A stretch of 64,000 nucleotides of DNA from Candidatus Fukatsuia endosymbiont of Tuberolachnus salignus (GCF_964030845.1 NZ_OZ034983.1:1426001-1490000), one strand, 5' to 3'. Counted from the first letter of the stretch, positions 1 to 9,494 are shown. Numbers and translations: made by a program. Notes: generated from the letters alone by a model not told the origin.

Positions 1-621
1 ACGTGGGATGGCACTTTCAAATGGGCGTACAGCAATAATCCGGCCTGGGTGTTCTATGATATTTTGCTTGCCGAGCGCTTTGGCCTCGGCCATCGCTTAA
101 CCGCTGCACAGGTGGATAAATGGGAGCTGTATCGCATCGCGCAATACTGTGACCAATTCGTCCCCGATGGCAAAGGGGGTAACGGGACCGAACCGCGCTT
201 TCTGTGTGATGTGTATATCCAATCCCAGGCTGAAGCCTTTATCGTACTGCGGGATTTGGCGGCGATATTCCGCGGCATGACCTACTGGGCGAATAATCAA
301 CTCTGTGCCCTGGCCGACATGCCCCGTGACCGAGATTACCTGTACACCCGCGCCAATGTCATTGAGGGACGTTTTTCCTACGCCAGCAGCTCAGAAAAAA
401 GCCGCTACAGTACGGCAATGGTCAGCTGGAGCGACCCGGCTAACGGCTATCAGGATACCCTTGAAGCGGTCTCGGATGAAGCCTTGGTGCGACGCTATGG
501 CATCAATCAACTGAGTACCACGGCAATCGGCTGTGTCCGTCAGACAGAAGCTCACCGGCGGGGGCGTTGGGCGCTGTTGACCAATGCCAAAGACCGCTTG
601 GTGACCTTTGATGTCGGTCTA
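1..621 (+). pseudogene. Lambda-like phage tail tip protein J, central fragment interrupted by IS630
   Basis: The frame is open from base 1, so the gene begins upstream of the window. The product resembles the central part of phage lambda host-specificity protein J, the tail-tip protein that contacts the receptor; typical stretches are NPAWVFYDILL, DLAAIFRGMTYW and SRYSTAMVSW. The coding sequence stops being phage at base 621, where the inverted repeat of an IS630 element begins; the open frame running on to 741 is only read-through into the IS. A second, slightly different copy of residues encoded by 211-621 starts at 1714, so this is one half of a chimeric locus rather than a simple interrupted gene. 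J identity is sure; the gene is not functional as it stands. Confidence 0.85.
211..621 (+). repeat. Direct duplication of a J gene segment, left copy
   Basis: Bases 215-621 match 1715-2121 at an offset of exactly 1500, with about 20 substitutions in about 405 bases by my count. Many differences are third-position changes, which points to two related but separately evolving J genes rather than a recent tandem copy. Confidence 0.9.
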
Positions 622-1715
622 TACCCAAGTGAAATCAAGATGCAGGATTTAGCGCCTGGAAATTATCGTTTAAGCGAGATACCAGAGAACTTGCCATTTG
701 TGGTAGCTTCACTTCAAAGAAGTTTAAGATATCGTTCTTAAAACTCTGTTTAGATGGGTAATATCTATTGTTTCGTGTTTGCTCATTCATCACCTTCCAC
801 AATCGCTCTATCGGGTTTAGATTCGGGCTATACGGCGGAAGGTAATGAAGCTGGATATTCAACGTAAGCGCGGCGTCTTGCACAAGCTGTGAACGGTGAT
901 AGCCTGCACCCTCGAGGATCACATGTGCCGTTGTCGTGATGGGATAATGCGCGCGAATGGCAGACAGGAAGTGAACCACATTTTCGCTGTTAATCGTCTC
1001 ATCATCACGGATTATGGGGTTAGCCACATTCTGGATGTTCAAGGCTCCCATGATATTCAACCGCGTTCTGCTCCCGGTGGTCTCTATCGTTTTATCCTGG
1101 CCTTTTCGTATCCAGCCGTAGCTTATTTTGGTGGCTTGTGTCGGATGAACGGCATCAATAAACAGTATGGGGTCATTACCCGCGGCGTCTTTCAATTCGC
1201 TGTAGGTCTTTATAAATTGCTGCTGTTTCTCAACGGCAAATTTATGCGGAACACCTTTCGGCTTTTTATAGCTAAAGCCATGCTGCTTCAACCCTTTATA
1301 CAGACCTGATACGGTAAAGGTGATGTTCCAGCGTCCAGCGATATACGCCACAATTTGGTGATTGTGGTGGTAGAGCGGCTGGGTGAGATGTTCAACCAGC
1401 GACGTGGTCTGTTCCGCATTGAGATAGCCATCGGAGCCGCCATTTTCAGGCTTGAGCTTGTTGAGTTTATGATAGTCTGTAAGGTGGCGCCGCACCGTGG
1501 TTTCATTAATGAGCTGTGAGTGAGCAATCATAGGGGGAGTCCAGCCGTCTGCGGACAACAAAACACACCGGATCCTGTCACAGACACGGCGGTCATGGCT
1601 TTGACGATGTTGGGCTTCGAGGGTAATTTTCTGGTCAGCAGTCAGCTCTATTTTCATGGCTATGAGCATGATCCTTATCGACTTCAAAATCAAGCATCTT
1701 CATTGATCACGGGTA
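622..1715 (-). mobile_element. IS630-family insertion sequence, complete
   Basis: An element of about 1.09 kb with imperfect terminal inverted repeats: the left end begins TACCCAAGTGAAATCAAGAT and the right end finishes GATCACGGGTA, sharing GCATCTT, ATT, CAC and GGGTA when folded. TA dinucleotides flank both ends (620-621 and 1716-1717), the target specificity of the IS630/Tc1 group. The flanks are not two halves of one target: left and right lie at different places in the J gene, so the locus has recombined since insertion. A 3' remnant of the same element lies at about 13490-13735. Confidence 0.88.
635..1657 (-). CDS. IS630-family transposase with altered catalytic residue
   Basis: This DDE transposase catalyses cut-and-paste transposition into TA. 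I start at the methionine giving MKIELTADQK (base 1657), which matches the family start; an upstream methionine at 1693 would add 12 residues from the IS end. The N-terminal helix-turn-helix region (ETTVRRHLTDY) is followed by the catalytic domain: LFIDAVHPTQ holds the first Asp, VILEGAGYHRS the position of the second, and NPIERLWKVMNE the Glu. The family normally has ILD-GAGYH at the second site; here it is Glu, so the enzyme may be inactive even though the frame is complete. Length about 340 residues is normal. Confidence 0.88.
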   Translation of the reverse strand: MKIELTADQKITLEAQHRQSHDRRVCDRIRCVLLSADGWTPPMIAHSQLINETTVRRHLTDYHKLNKLKPENGGSDGYLNAEQTTSLVEHLTQPLYHHNHQIVAYIAGRWNITFTVSGLYKGLKQHGFSYKKPKGVPHKFAVEKQQQFIKTYSELKDAAGNDPILFIDAVHPTQATKISYGWIRKGQDKTIETTGSRTRLNIMGALNIQNVANPIIRDDETINSENVVHFLSAIRAHYPITTTAHVILEGAGYHRSQLVQDAALTLNIQLHYLPPYSPNLNPIERLWKVMNEQTRNNRYYPSKQSFKNDILNFFEVKLPQMASSLVSRLNDNFQALNPAS

Positions 1716-2121
1716 TATCCAATCCCAGGCTGAAGCCTTTATCGTACTGCGGGATTTGGCGGCGATATTCCGCGGCATGACCTACTGGGCGAATAATCAA
1801 CTCTGTGCCCTGGCCGACATGCCCCGTGACCGAGATTACCTGTACACCCGTGCCAATGTCATCGAGGGACGTTTTTCCTACGCCAGCAGCTCAGAAAAAA
1901 GCCGCTACAGCACGGCGATGGTCAGCTGGAGCGACCCGGCTAACGGCTATCAGGATACCCTTGAAGCGGTTTCTGATGAAACCTTGTTCCGACGCTATGG
2001 CATTAATCAACTGAGCACCACGGCGATTGGCTGTGTCCGTCAGACAGAAGCCCACCGGCGGGGTCGTTGGGCGCTGCTCACCAATGCCAAGGACCGCTTG
2101 GTGACCTTTGATGTCGGCTTA
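1711..2121 (+). repeat. Direct duplication of a J gene segment, right copy
   Basis: This is the partner of 211-621. It begins directly after the IS630 right end, at TATCCAATCCCAGGC, and continues into the remainder of J. The last codons before the left copy breaks (GGT CTA) correspond here to GGC TTA, which shows where the left J gene was cut. Confidence 0.9.
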
Positions 2122-4392
2122 GATGGCGCGATTCCATTACCGGGGCACATCATTGCGGTTGCCGACGACATGTTATCGGGTAGAAAAATCGGGGGGCGCA
2201 TCCGTTACGCCGTCGACTGCGACATCACCTTAGATCGACTCGCTGACGTCAAACCCGGCGATCGGCTGCTGGTTAATCTGCCCAGTGGCACAGCTCAGGC
2301 TCGAACCGTCCACGCGGTTAACGGTCAACTTATCACCGTCAGTGTGGCTTACAGTGAAACGCCGCAACCGGAGGCGATTTGGTCGGTGGAGGCCGATGAC
2401 GTAGCCCTTCAGCACTACCGGGTGACCCGTATCGAGGACAATAACGACAACACTTATCGCATTAATGCTGTCCAACATGACCCCGATAAATATGAACGTA
2501 TCGACAGCGGCACGCGCCTCGACGAGCGGCCTATCAGTGTGATTCCGTTGACCCTTCAACCCCCTCCGACACACATCACGTTGACCAGCCATGCGGTGAT
2601 TGCTCAAGGTTTAGCCGTCACCACTTTACAGGTTAATTGGCAGGCAGCCAGCGGTGCGACCGCTTACGACGCCCAATGGCGGCGGGATAAGGGCAACTGG
2701 ACGCCGCTACTGCGGGTATTGACTTGCGGCTTTGAGGTGCCCAACAGTTATGCTGGGTGCTATCAGGCCAGAGTGAGAGCCATTAACGCGACGGGTAGCA
2801 CCAGCCTGTGGGTCACGACGCCAGAAATCCCTCTCCAGGGGAAAGAAAATCCACCACCCCAACCGGTTGGCTTGACCACCACACCAATTGTGTTTGGCAT
2901 CACGCTCAATTGGGCCTTTCCTGCGGGCGCCGAAGATACCTTAAAAACCGAGGTGGAATGCAGCCGTTTTGCTCATGACGCCCATCAGAAGCCACTGATT
3001 GACATTGCCTACCCGCAGCGTCATTACACGATGCAGGGTCTGGCTGCGGGGAGAACCTTTTACTTTCGTGCCCGTCTGGTCGATCGACTGGGCAATCAAG
3101 GCGCCTGGACACCGTGGGTGCAGGGGGCATCGAGTGACGATGCGGAGATGGTGCTCGATCACATCCGTGATGATATTATGACCACGCAGGCCGGTAAAAG
3201 ACTGACTTCTCAACTCGATACGCTCATAAAAACCAGCCAGGCCAATGAACAAAAACAGGCGCGCACCCGTATTACCCTCGAAAATGAGGTAAAAGGCAAG
3301 ATAGAAGAAACATTGCTACAGGTGAATGAGAGGCTAGAGCGACAAGACAAAACATTGCAACGGTATAATCAGGGACTTAAATCCCGCTTCAAAATAAGCC
3401 AATTACAAACACAAGACGTGCAAAAGACCGCCACGCATCTGGATACCGCATTTGTCACCTACAAAGAGGAGATGGACACGCAATTTGACCGTGCTAACGC
3501 GGATATGCTGGCACTCAGACAGGCTCAATCCTATGCGCAGCAGGCGTTCAGCCTTTACCGCCTGGATATCACTGCCCGCTTTGATAAAAATGACGCGTTA
3601 ATAACCGACATCCACACGGCGCACGCCACAGCGAACCAGGCCCTGGCTGACTATCAAAACCGGATAAGTGCCCGATTCGGCAAAAATGAAACGGCGATAA
3701 GCCGGGTCAAACGCGCTCAAACCACGGCGACCCAGGCGCTAGCGGAATATCAAAACGTGATTGCCGTGCGATTCCGTGACAACGACGCCGTCATTGAAAC
3801 CAAAGCCACAACACAATTTACCTCATCAGGCGGTAACGCCCTGTACAGCATCAAAGCGGGCATTCATCATCAGGGCAAATATTATGATGCGGGTATGGTG
3901 GTGGGTGTGGAAACCCAGGGTGGCAGTGTGAAATCACAAATAGGCTTTAATGCGGATAATTTTATTCTGTTAAGCGGTCAGAACGGCAAAAAGTTCTCAC
4001 CCTTTGCGGTAAAAAATAATCAAGTCTTTATACGCGAAGGCTTTATTCAAGATGCGACCATTGACACGGCTAAAATAAAAGAGGCCGCCATCACTAATAC
4101 AAAAATTGGTGGGCCTCTCCAGTCGACCAACTGGGCAGCAGGCCGTTCAGGATGGAAAATAGAGAAAGCCGGACACGCTGAGTTTAACGATGCCACCTTC
4201 AGAGGGACGATATATGCCACCGATGGCTGGTTTAAAGGGACAGTGTCTGCGGATAAAATAGAAGGGGATATTCTGGACATGTCTCCTAATTTTTTTAAAA
4301 CAAAAAAAGGCAGCATTCCCGATAGCCAATCTGTAATATTCCCTTTGTTTTATATAAAAAAACAGCCTCACCACGAAGAGTGTTGCTATTAG
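1716..4392 (+). pseudogene. Lambda-like phage tail tip protein J, C-terminal two thirds
   Basis: This is the second J copy, lacking its N-terminus because IS630 ends inside it. The in-frame ATG at 1756 gives 878 residues. In order it shows the J central region, two fibronectin type III domains (about residues 275-370 and 375-460; motifs LQVNWQAASGATAY and FYFRARLVDRLGNQGAW), a coiled-coil segment with repeats of about 33 residues (DITARFDKND, NRISARFGKN, NVIAVRFRDN), and the DUF1983-type tail-fibre end (NGKKFSPFAVKNNQVF). The last residues, after a run of seven A at 4356-4362, look unlike J; a one-base frameshift there probably separates it from the next entry. Confidence 0.85.
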
Positions 4393-4682
4393 GGAGAAAA
4401 GAGAAAGGGATAGCCTTGAGCGTATCACCCGATTGGGTCAGAGCAACGATAACCCGTGATGGCATGGATGTGCAATACCTTGGGAAAGCCGGGGCGGGGC
4501 TATTAGGAGAGTATGTTAACGCTGTCAACGAAGATATTGATATCACCCTCCCGGCAGGTGAAGGGGAGGTATTAATTGGTTTAAGATTACAATCTACACG
4601 GGGTAAGCTTAGAATGTTCAACTGGACGGCAAGCGGTGATATCTACACCATGAAAAACGCAGCCAGTATCAAAATAGCCTGA
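4326..4682 (+). pseudogene. Probable C-terminal extension of J in the -1 frame
   Basis: This frame is open from 4326 and carries about 100 residues (VSPDWVRATITRDGMDVQYL, LPAGEGEVLIGLRLQS) with no convincing ribosome binding site of its own; GTG at 4380 is the earliest plausible start and lies inside the J frame. Adding one base in the A7 run at 4356-4362 would fuse it to J. I read it as the end of the tail-fibre protein cut off by a frameshift or by homopolymer miscalling. A small separate phage gene cannot be excluded. Confidence 0.5.
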
Positions 4683-5092
4683 TTAAGATAACTACCCGTC
4701 TATGAATTTTACCGTATGTAGGATGATGTTTTCTATCATCAGACATTTTATATAAAAATAGACGACAAATAACCACATAAATTAACGGTAACAAAAAAAT
4801 CAGTAAATAAAAATACGAGGGAGCGATATATTTATTGGCTCAGAGAAGCCACGATAGCGCTTAATACATGGAAACATGACCGAATGGTACTGAATCGGTT
4901 GGATATCATGAAAACGGAAATGGGGTGGCTGATATATTCTATTTAGCTCAGTGACATGAATCGCAAATAACCCAGTTTGGTCGGTAATAGCCTCCGTTTA
5001 TTCGATTTTAAGCGTTTTTTGATATTCCATTTTTATTGGATTGATTATCCTAAAAAAGACGTCTATAAATGGTAATAACAGGAGTAAATTTT
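4683..5092 (+). other. AT-rich intergenic region upstream of the prophage cargo gene
   Basis: There are about 400 bases without a credible ORF between the tail gene and the cargo gene. It presumably contains the cargo gene's own promoter, as expected for a moron, but I cannot single out a convincing -35/-10 pair. The only clear signal is the AGGAG ribosome binding site just before the ATG at 5093. Confidence 0.5.
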
Positions 5093-7573
5093 ATGCTACG
5101 TGTCCCACGGACAGGAGAAACTACCAGTGCCCAAATCGTTTCCCCACCCCCCGCCTACGTTTCTACATTGGGATCCATAACAGGGGCCAATAGAACTCAT
5201 CAACAGCTCTCGGGAGAGTCATCACAAATTCAACGAAGCACTCAATACGCTTTAAGAGGATCTCAATATGAAACCAAGGTTATGTTCTCAACGAATACAT
5301 GGAATAAACAGGATCCATTTTATCCTGTTTCTGGTAGAAGTGCTGCCGGTGGACGTAATATTGCTTTTTTGCAACAAGCTGAAAAAATATTTAATGATGG
5401 TACTCAAACCCTTCAACAAAAAAAAGAAGCAATTGTTGCGCTAGGCATCAAACTCGACTTACGTGGTTTGGAATTTTTTAATATGCCAGGTAATGTATCG
5501 GCAGAATTGAAAGAGGTTAATGGTAAATTGATTGCTGATATTATTAACCATAAATCCGGTGATGAAGCGGTTATTAAAAGAGTCATAGAACCAATGTCTG
5601 GCACTGGCACCTATTCTAATTGGATCAGGGCAGTAGGCTTTCAGAGAGAAATGATAGTTAATGACATTAATCCGTTAGTTACATTAACGCAAGGAGCAAT
5701 TGTCTATCATCCTAATGAAGTACAGAAAAAAATTAAAGAAATTAAATCAGAAGTATTAAAGATTAGCAAAAATCATGGTTTTGATTTTGATGAGAATTTT
5801 ATTATAAAAATTGATAAACTCCCTCCATCAATATCAATCGATAGTGAAATTAATAAAAATCAGGGGTTAAGACCGGAAGAAAAAACAGAAAAAAATACAG
5901 GAAAAAAAGAAATCCTTCAGACATTTTGTAATTCTGAAAAGGCGAAAGAATTGCGGCAAGAAATAAGAACGTACTTCGAAGAAATTGCGAGTGCTTTGGT
6001 ACCAATAGAAAATGGACAAATAGCCCTAGATACATTAAATAGTGAATCTCGAATACATTTGGCCGCGTTATTTTATATTGCGCAAAATGCTACTGCAAGT
6101 TATTCAGACACTGTTAAAATAAACAAATCGCCATCAGGAGAATATACTATGCATTTACCTATGTCTATTCTTTCTAGTGAAAAATGCCAATATATACGCC
6201 TGTTTCCTAAAGTAACTAATGATGAAAAAATAAACTTTATTAGCCATGTTCATAACAACAAACTCAATCCTACAAAATTTGTGGCAGGAGATGGTTGGGA
6301 GTTATTAAAAAATTCTGATATTAGTTCAAGTGACTTAATAATATTAAGCGGTCATTTCAGCAATGTCTATTTATCTGAAGCTGATTTCGAGGAAAAGATT
6401 AAGGAATATATTATTCCTGCCGCTGATAAAGGAGCTCAAATTCTTATTATGAATTCTTTTTCACAGGGAAAAGAAGACATGTTTAAAAAACATGGCTTTC
6501 AAGTTTCTACGTGTCAGAGAACATCTACGGCTAAAGGAGATTTTCTATTAGCGTTGAAAAATATCATCACAGATGATGCAGTACTAACACAACAATATCT
6601 AGATGAAATGACCCAAATATCAGCATGGAGTGATGTGACACAACGTCTCGCTGACGAACTAAAGCCGCTGCTTCCTCGTTTGTATAATGAAATAAAGAGA
6701 ACTGTCAGCGAATCAACTAATAGAGATAGTTGTGAAAGCTTAAATGAGGTACTACGGGTAATAGAGCCATTTATGCATCAGCCTTCTTTTGAAAAAGAGC
6801 AGCTAGAACAGCTAGTGAATATCTGTCAACATATAAAAACGATTGTTACTTGGGAGCCGAGTTTGAGTCAGCGGGCCTTATCGCTCGCCACTAGGTGCCG
6901 TGATAGGATAGAAGATGGACTTAAACAAAGGACGACAACGCAACAAATGGTGAAAAACATGAGCAGGGTATCTTCAAGCCTTTTCGATAGGAGCGTTAAT
7001 GCTATGGCCGATGTCATTGTGGGTTTAAGTCCTTCCGGCTCCACCAGTCGTTCTGGTCAACACGGCGATCCTCAACGTTCAACAGATACATGGGCCCAGA
7101 CTGCGAATGCTTTGTATGAAGGTTATGCTATTTCTAATGAAAAGAGGGAAAAAAATAAAGCGAATTCGGAAATAGAAGAAAAAAGGCATCAAGAACAGTT
7201 GAAAAGGAAGTACGAGAGTAGACAAAATACTATTCCTGATTCTTCTTCGCTAAATATTGGGGTGGCAACATCTATGAATAGTAGATCCTTGTCAACGGAG
7301 CGCCACAGAGAGGGTGAATATCAAACAGAAGATTCTTCACATATCTTTGATACAGAGGGAGAAGTTGCAAGCCTAGAGGCTCGGTTGGCGAAGCTAAGAG
7401 AATTTAATATGAGTAACCTGCTAGACCCTAGCACCAGTACTCCGGCACTACAACGCCGACTAGATGCGCTCAGAAGTGATTCCAGCAGCCGACAGGCTAA
7501 AAAATCTCGTACCCGTATTGCCGAGGGAATAGATGAATTTGGCAAACCGTTCACCTCTACGTTTACTTGGTAG
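5093..7573 (+). CDS. Prophage cargo protein, effector-like, with D12 adenine-methylase-like fold
   Basis: The product is about 826 residues and no family is recognised with certainty. The start at 5093 follows AGGAG at good spacing; an ATG at 5069 lacks this. In the numbering from 5093, the N-terminal 60 residues are Ser/Thr/Gln/Pro-rich and may be disordered. Residues of about 180-215 (EPMSGTGTYSNWIRAVGF, then IVNDINPLV) resemble motif I and the following Asp of D12-class N6-adenine methyltransferases (EPF-GSG ... NDIN). Where those enzymes carry DPPY, this protein has DLIILSGHFSN, followed by a strand (QILIMNSFS) like their post-DPPY strand. The C-terminal 150 residues are charged and Ser-rich with short coiled coil. 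No signal peptide is visible. Its place at the end of a prophage next to the att site is typical of moron toxins or effectors. Function unknown. Confidence 0.55.
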   Translation: MLRVPRTGETTSAQIVSPPPAYVSTLGSITGANRTHQQLSGESSQIQRSTQYALRGSQYETKVMFSTNTWNKQDPFYPVSGRSAAGGRNIAFLQQAEKIFNDGTQTLQQKKEAIVALGIKLDLRGLEFFNMPGNVSAELKEVNGKLIADIINHKSGDEAVIKRVIEPMSGTGTYSNWIRAVGFQREMIVNDINPLVTLTQGAIVYHPNEVQKKIKEIKSEVLKISKNHGFDFDENFIIKIDKLPPSISIDSEINKNQGLRPEEKTEKNTGKKEILQTFCNSEKAKELRQEIRTYFEEIASALVPIENGQIALDTLNSESRIHLAALFYIAQNATASYSDTVKINKSPSGEYTMHLPMSILSSEKCQYIRLFPKVTNDEKINFISHVHNNKLNPTKFVAGDGWELLKNSDISSSDLIILSGHFSNVYLSEADFEEKIKEYIIPAADKGAQILIMNSFSQGKEDMFKKHGFQVSTCQRTSTAKGDFLLALKNIITDDAVLTQQYLDEMTQISAWSDVTQRLADELKPLLPRLYNEIKRTVSESTNRDSCESLNEVLRVIEPFMHQPSFEKEQLEQLVNICQHIKTIVTWEPSLSQRALSLATRCRDRIEDGLKQRTTTQQMVKNMSRVSSSLFDRSVNAMADVIVGLSPSGSTSRSGQHGDPQRSTDTWAQTANALYEGYAISNEKREKNKANSEIEEKRHQEQLKRKYESRQNTIPDSSSLNIGVATSMNSRSLSTERHREGEYQTEDSSHIFDTEGEVASLEARLAKLREFNMSNLLDPSTSTPALQRRLDALRSDSSSRQAKKSRTRIAEGIDEFGKPFTSTFTW

Positions 7574-7593
7574 TGGGCTAGATCTGTAATTTT

Positions 7594-7637
7594 TTCTAAG
7601 CCGTAGGTTACAGGTTCGAATCCAGCAGGGCGCACCA
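7594..7637 (+). other. 3' half of a tRNA-Arg gene, probable prophage attachment site
   Basis: The sequence TTCTAAGCCGTAGGTTACAG, followed by GTTCGAATCC and AGGGCGCACCA, is the anticodon-stem 3' side, variable loop, T-arm and acceptor 3' strand with CCA of a tRNA-Arg (UCU). No 5' half is present: the bases before it belong to the cargo gene's tail, so it is not an active tRNA. Phages that integrate in tRNA genes leave exactly such a 3'-end duplication at one border, so I infer an att site marking the prophage end. Confidence 0.75.
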
Positions 7638-7679
7638 ATGAAATCAATAATTTACATACAATTGCACACTGAATTTTCA

Positions 7680-7840
7680 ACTACCTTTTTTAAAAGTGCC
7701 AGATTAATGACATGAAGGTCGAAAAAAAGGATAACATGGCCGATGTCTATGAAACAGGTTTCAAACAAGGCTACCTTGGACGTTGGGAGAGTGAGTCATT
7801 TTACGATGCACCACAGAAAGAAACGTTCGTTCAATAAGGA
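7680..7840 (+). repeat. 160-bp direct repeat, copy A, flanking the PAS-LuxR cluster
   Basis: It matches 13196-13360 in the same orientation, with shared blocks TGACATGAAGGTC, GATGTCTAT, ACAGGTTTCAAACAAGGCTA and CCTTGGA. Divergence is substantial (about one base in six by eye). It contains a 41-residue ORF. Confidence 0.8.
7712..7837 (+). CDS. Small ORF, 41 residues, inside the direct repeat
   Basis: The peptide starts MKVEKKDNMADVYETGFKQG and ends APQKETFVQ; the most conserved part is TGFKQGYLG. A shorter, diverged version lies at 13225-13326. I do not recognise the family. No strong ribosome binding site precedes it, and the two copies differ by many amino acid changes, so it may be the fossil 5' end of a larger gene rather than a live small protein. 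Confidence 0.35.
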   Translation: MKVEKKDNMADVYETGFKQGYLGRWESESFYDAPQKETFVQ

Positions 7841-7969
7841 TGGCACTTTCATTAAGGCTACTTGACCTTATCAAATAGTTAAGGGTATAGTTTACTTATG
7901 GTTACTGGGTGCTAGAGTTGATTTCCCCCGTGGTTACAGAATGATTTTAAAAATCTTACAGGATGCTAT

Positions 7970-8713
7970 ATGTCTGAAAATATTAACATTCAGTCTCTGC
8001 CTAAAGAAATTCCGCCGCAGTTTGTCGCGTTTTGGAAGATCAGCAGCGAACCTTGGGCTTTCAAAGACCCTGATTCGCGGTATCGGTATGCAAATTCAGC
8101 GTTCCTGGAACTGTTAGATTTACCACCGGAATTTAACATTGTAGATAAGAGCGACAGTGAGCTACCTGTAAACAAGCCTGCTGACAGTAAATTACCGTAT
8201 CTTGATTTTGCTAAGTTTTCTCAACAATATCGCGACTACGAGAAGCTTGCTGTAGTAGCTAACCAGACTGTCTCATCAATTGAAACCCATTGTTTTGGTC
8301 GGGAAAAGAAAATTCAACCCTATATTTTCGATAGAACTCCTGTACTAAATGATCGAAAAGAGTCCGTTGGTGTAATGCTTCATGCACATCCGATGTCATT
8401 TTTTACACCTGGGCAATATGTCGAAAAAGAATCACCTCTTTCTCTACTGTATGATAAGCCAGACGAGTTCTTTACTGATGAAGAATATGATGTGATATTT
8501 TTCTTGTTGCAGAATATCAGTAATGAAAGCATAGCGGAAGAATTACATATTTCTGTTCAGAAAGTGGACAGTATCCAACAGGGAGTTTATGAAAAGGCGC
8601 AGATTGGTTCATTGTATGATTTTAAGGTATTTTGTAAAATTCGTGGCTATGAGCGCTATGCCCCACAAAAATTTCTCGAACCAAGCTCTAGGATGGTTCC
8701 TTTATCCACATAA
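7970..8713 (+). CDS. PAS-LuxR family regulator (LuxR solo), paralogue 1
   Basis: 247 residues. The N-terminal half is a PAS-like sensor domain (about 20-150: EPWAFKDPDSRYRYANSAFL is the diagnostic start) and the C-terminal third a LuxR-type helix-turn-helix (about 165-230). It lacks the autoinducer-binding domain of LuxI-linked LuxR proteins, and no luxI gene is in the window; proteins of this PAS4-LuxR type are abundant as solos in insect-associated Photorhabdus and Xenorhabdus. This is the most diverged of the four here: the HTH reads NISNESIAEELHISVQKVDS, with the usual second-helix TIE/TVG replaced. Ligand and targets are unknown. It stands alone on the plus strand behind a roughly 130-base leader following repeat copy A. 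Confidence 0.75.
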   Translation: MSENINIQSLPKEIPPQFVAFWKISSEPWAFKDPDSRYRYANSAFLELLDLPPEFNIVDKSDSELPVNKPADSKLPYLDFAKFSQQYRDYEKLAVVANQTVSSIETHCFGREKKIQPYIFDRTPVLNDRKESVGVMLHAHPMSFFTPGQYVEKESPLSLLYDKPDEFFTDEEYDVIFFLLQNISNESIAEELHISVQKVDSIQQGVYEKAQIGSLYDFKVFCKIRGYERYAPQKFLEPSSRMVPLST

Positions 8714-9494
8714 AAATAGAAAAATTGGTTGATTAAGCACAAGTTAACGTAAAATACTGCATGATTGGGAATATACTAAATACGTGAACTGGATGTTGCT
8801 GGTGAAGTATAAAAAATGTAGCGGCTAGAAAAAGGTATGGATAGAATGCCTTATGTTTTTGTAATGGGCTCTGGATATATGATCAGAGCTATCCCATTAA
8901 AAATTACTTGATCAACTCTATAAAAAGGGAATTGATATCATCATTTCCGTCAACAATGACAGCCAACTAGAGCAGTCGTCGTGTAACATGATCTATGTTT
9001 TTAAGAAATAGTCATTAATATCAATATGTTGTTTTAATTTTCATAATCAGTTTATAGAACGAATGACAGCAAAAATCAGAGAAGAGTTTGAGGCGTGTTT
9101 TGAAAAATTAGAAGAGTCGAGTCAACATGCTTAACAGGTCAAAAAATCATTTTTATTTAAAAATTATAAAATCTGATTAGCAGGAAATCTAAGCCAAGTC
9201 TCCAATAATTATGCTCAAAACAAATAACTCATTGATTTAAAATTATTTTAATTTCAATGAGAGAATTATCTTTCCATATCAAAAAATGGCTTCAGTACTG
9301 GCTCCAGTGAAATGACCGATTAGCATGGCTTAGCTTCTTTGCTAACCAGGATATAAAATGGTTACGAAAAAAGTTAGATTAAGAAAACTCAATTTTACGT
9401 ACTGTTTTGCAGTAAAATTTTTGATGGACAGCCCTGGACGTATGGTACTAAGGTTTTAAAAACAAAGATGTATTTCTAAGACAAACCTTGGCTT
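8714..9494. other. Intergenic region with decayed coding remnants only
   Basis: About 780 AT-rich bases between convergent PAS-LuxR genes. I see only short open stretches, such as 23 codons from ATG 9061 (MTAKIREEFEACFEKLEESS, then a stop), with no family resemblance. Nothing functional can be supported. Confidence 0.45.

Noticed and set aside
896..1309. 137-codon plus-strand frame within IS630
   Set aside because: It is the antisense shadow of the transposase and has no family resemblance.
7594..7637. Intact tRNA gene
   Set aside because: Only the 3' half is present; there is no D-arm or 5' acceptor strand upstream.
7321..7680. 119-codon minus-strand frame containing RPAGFEPVTYG
   Set aside because: The RPAGFEP-type peptide is the well-known artefact of reading the complement of a tRNA 3' end; it lies across the tRNA-Arg remnant and inside the cargo gene.
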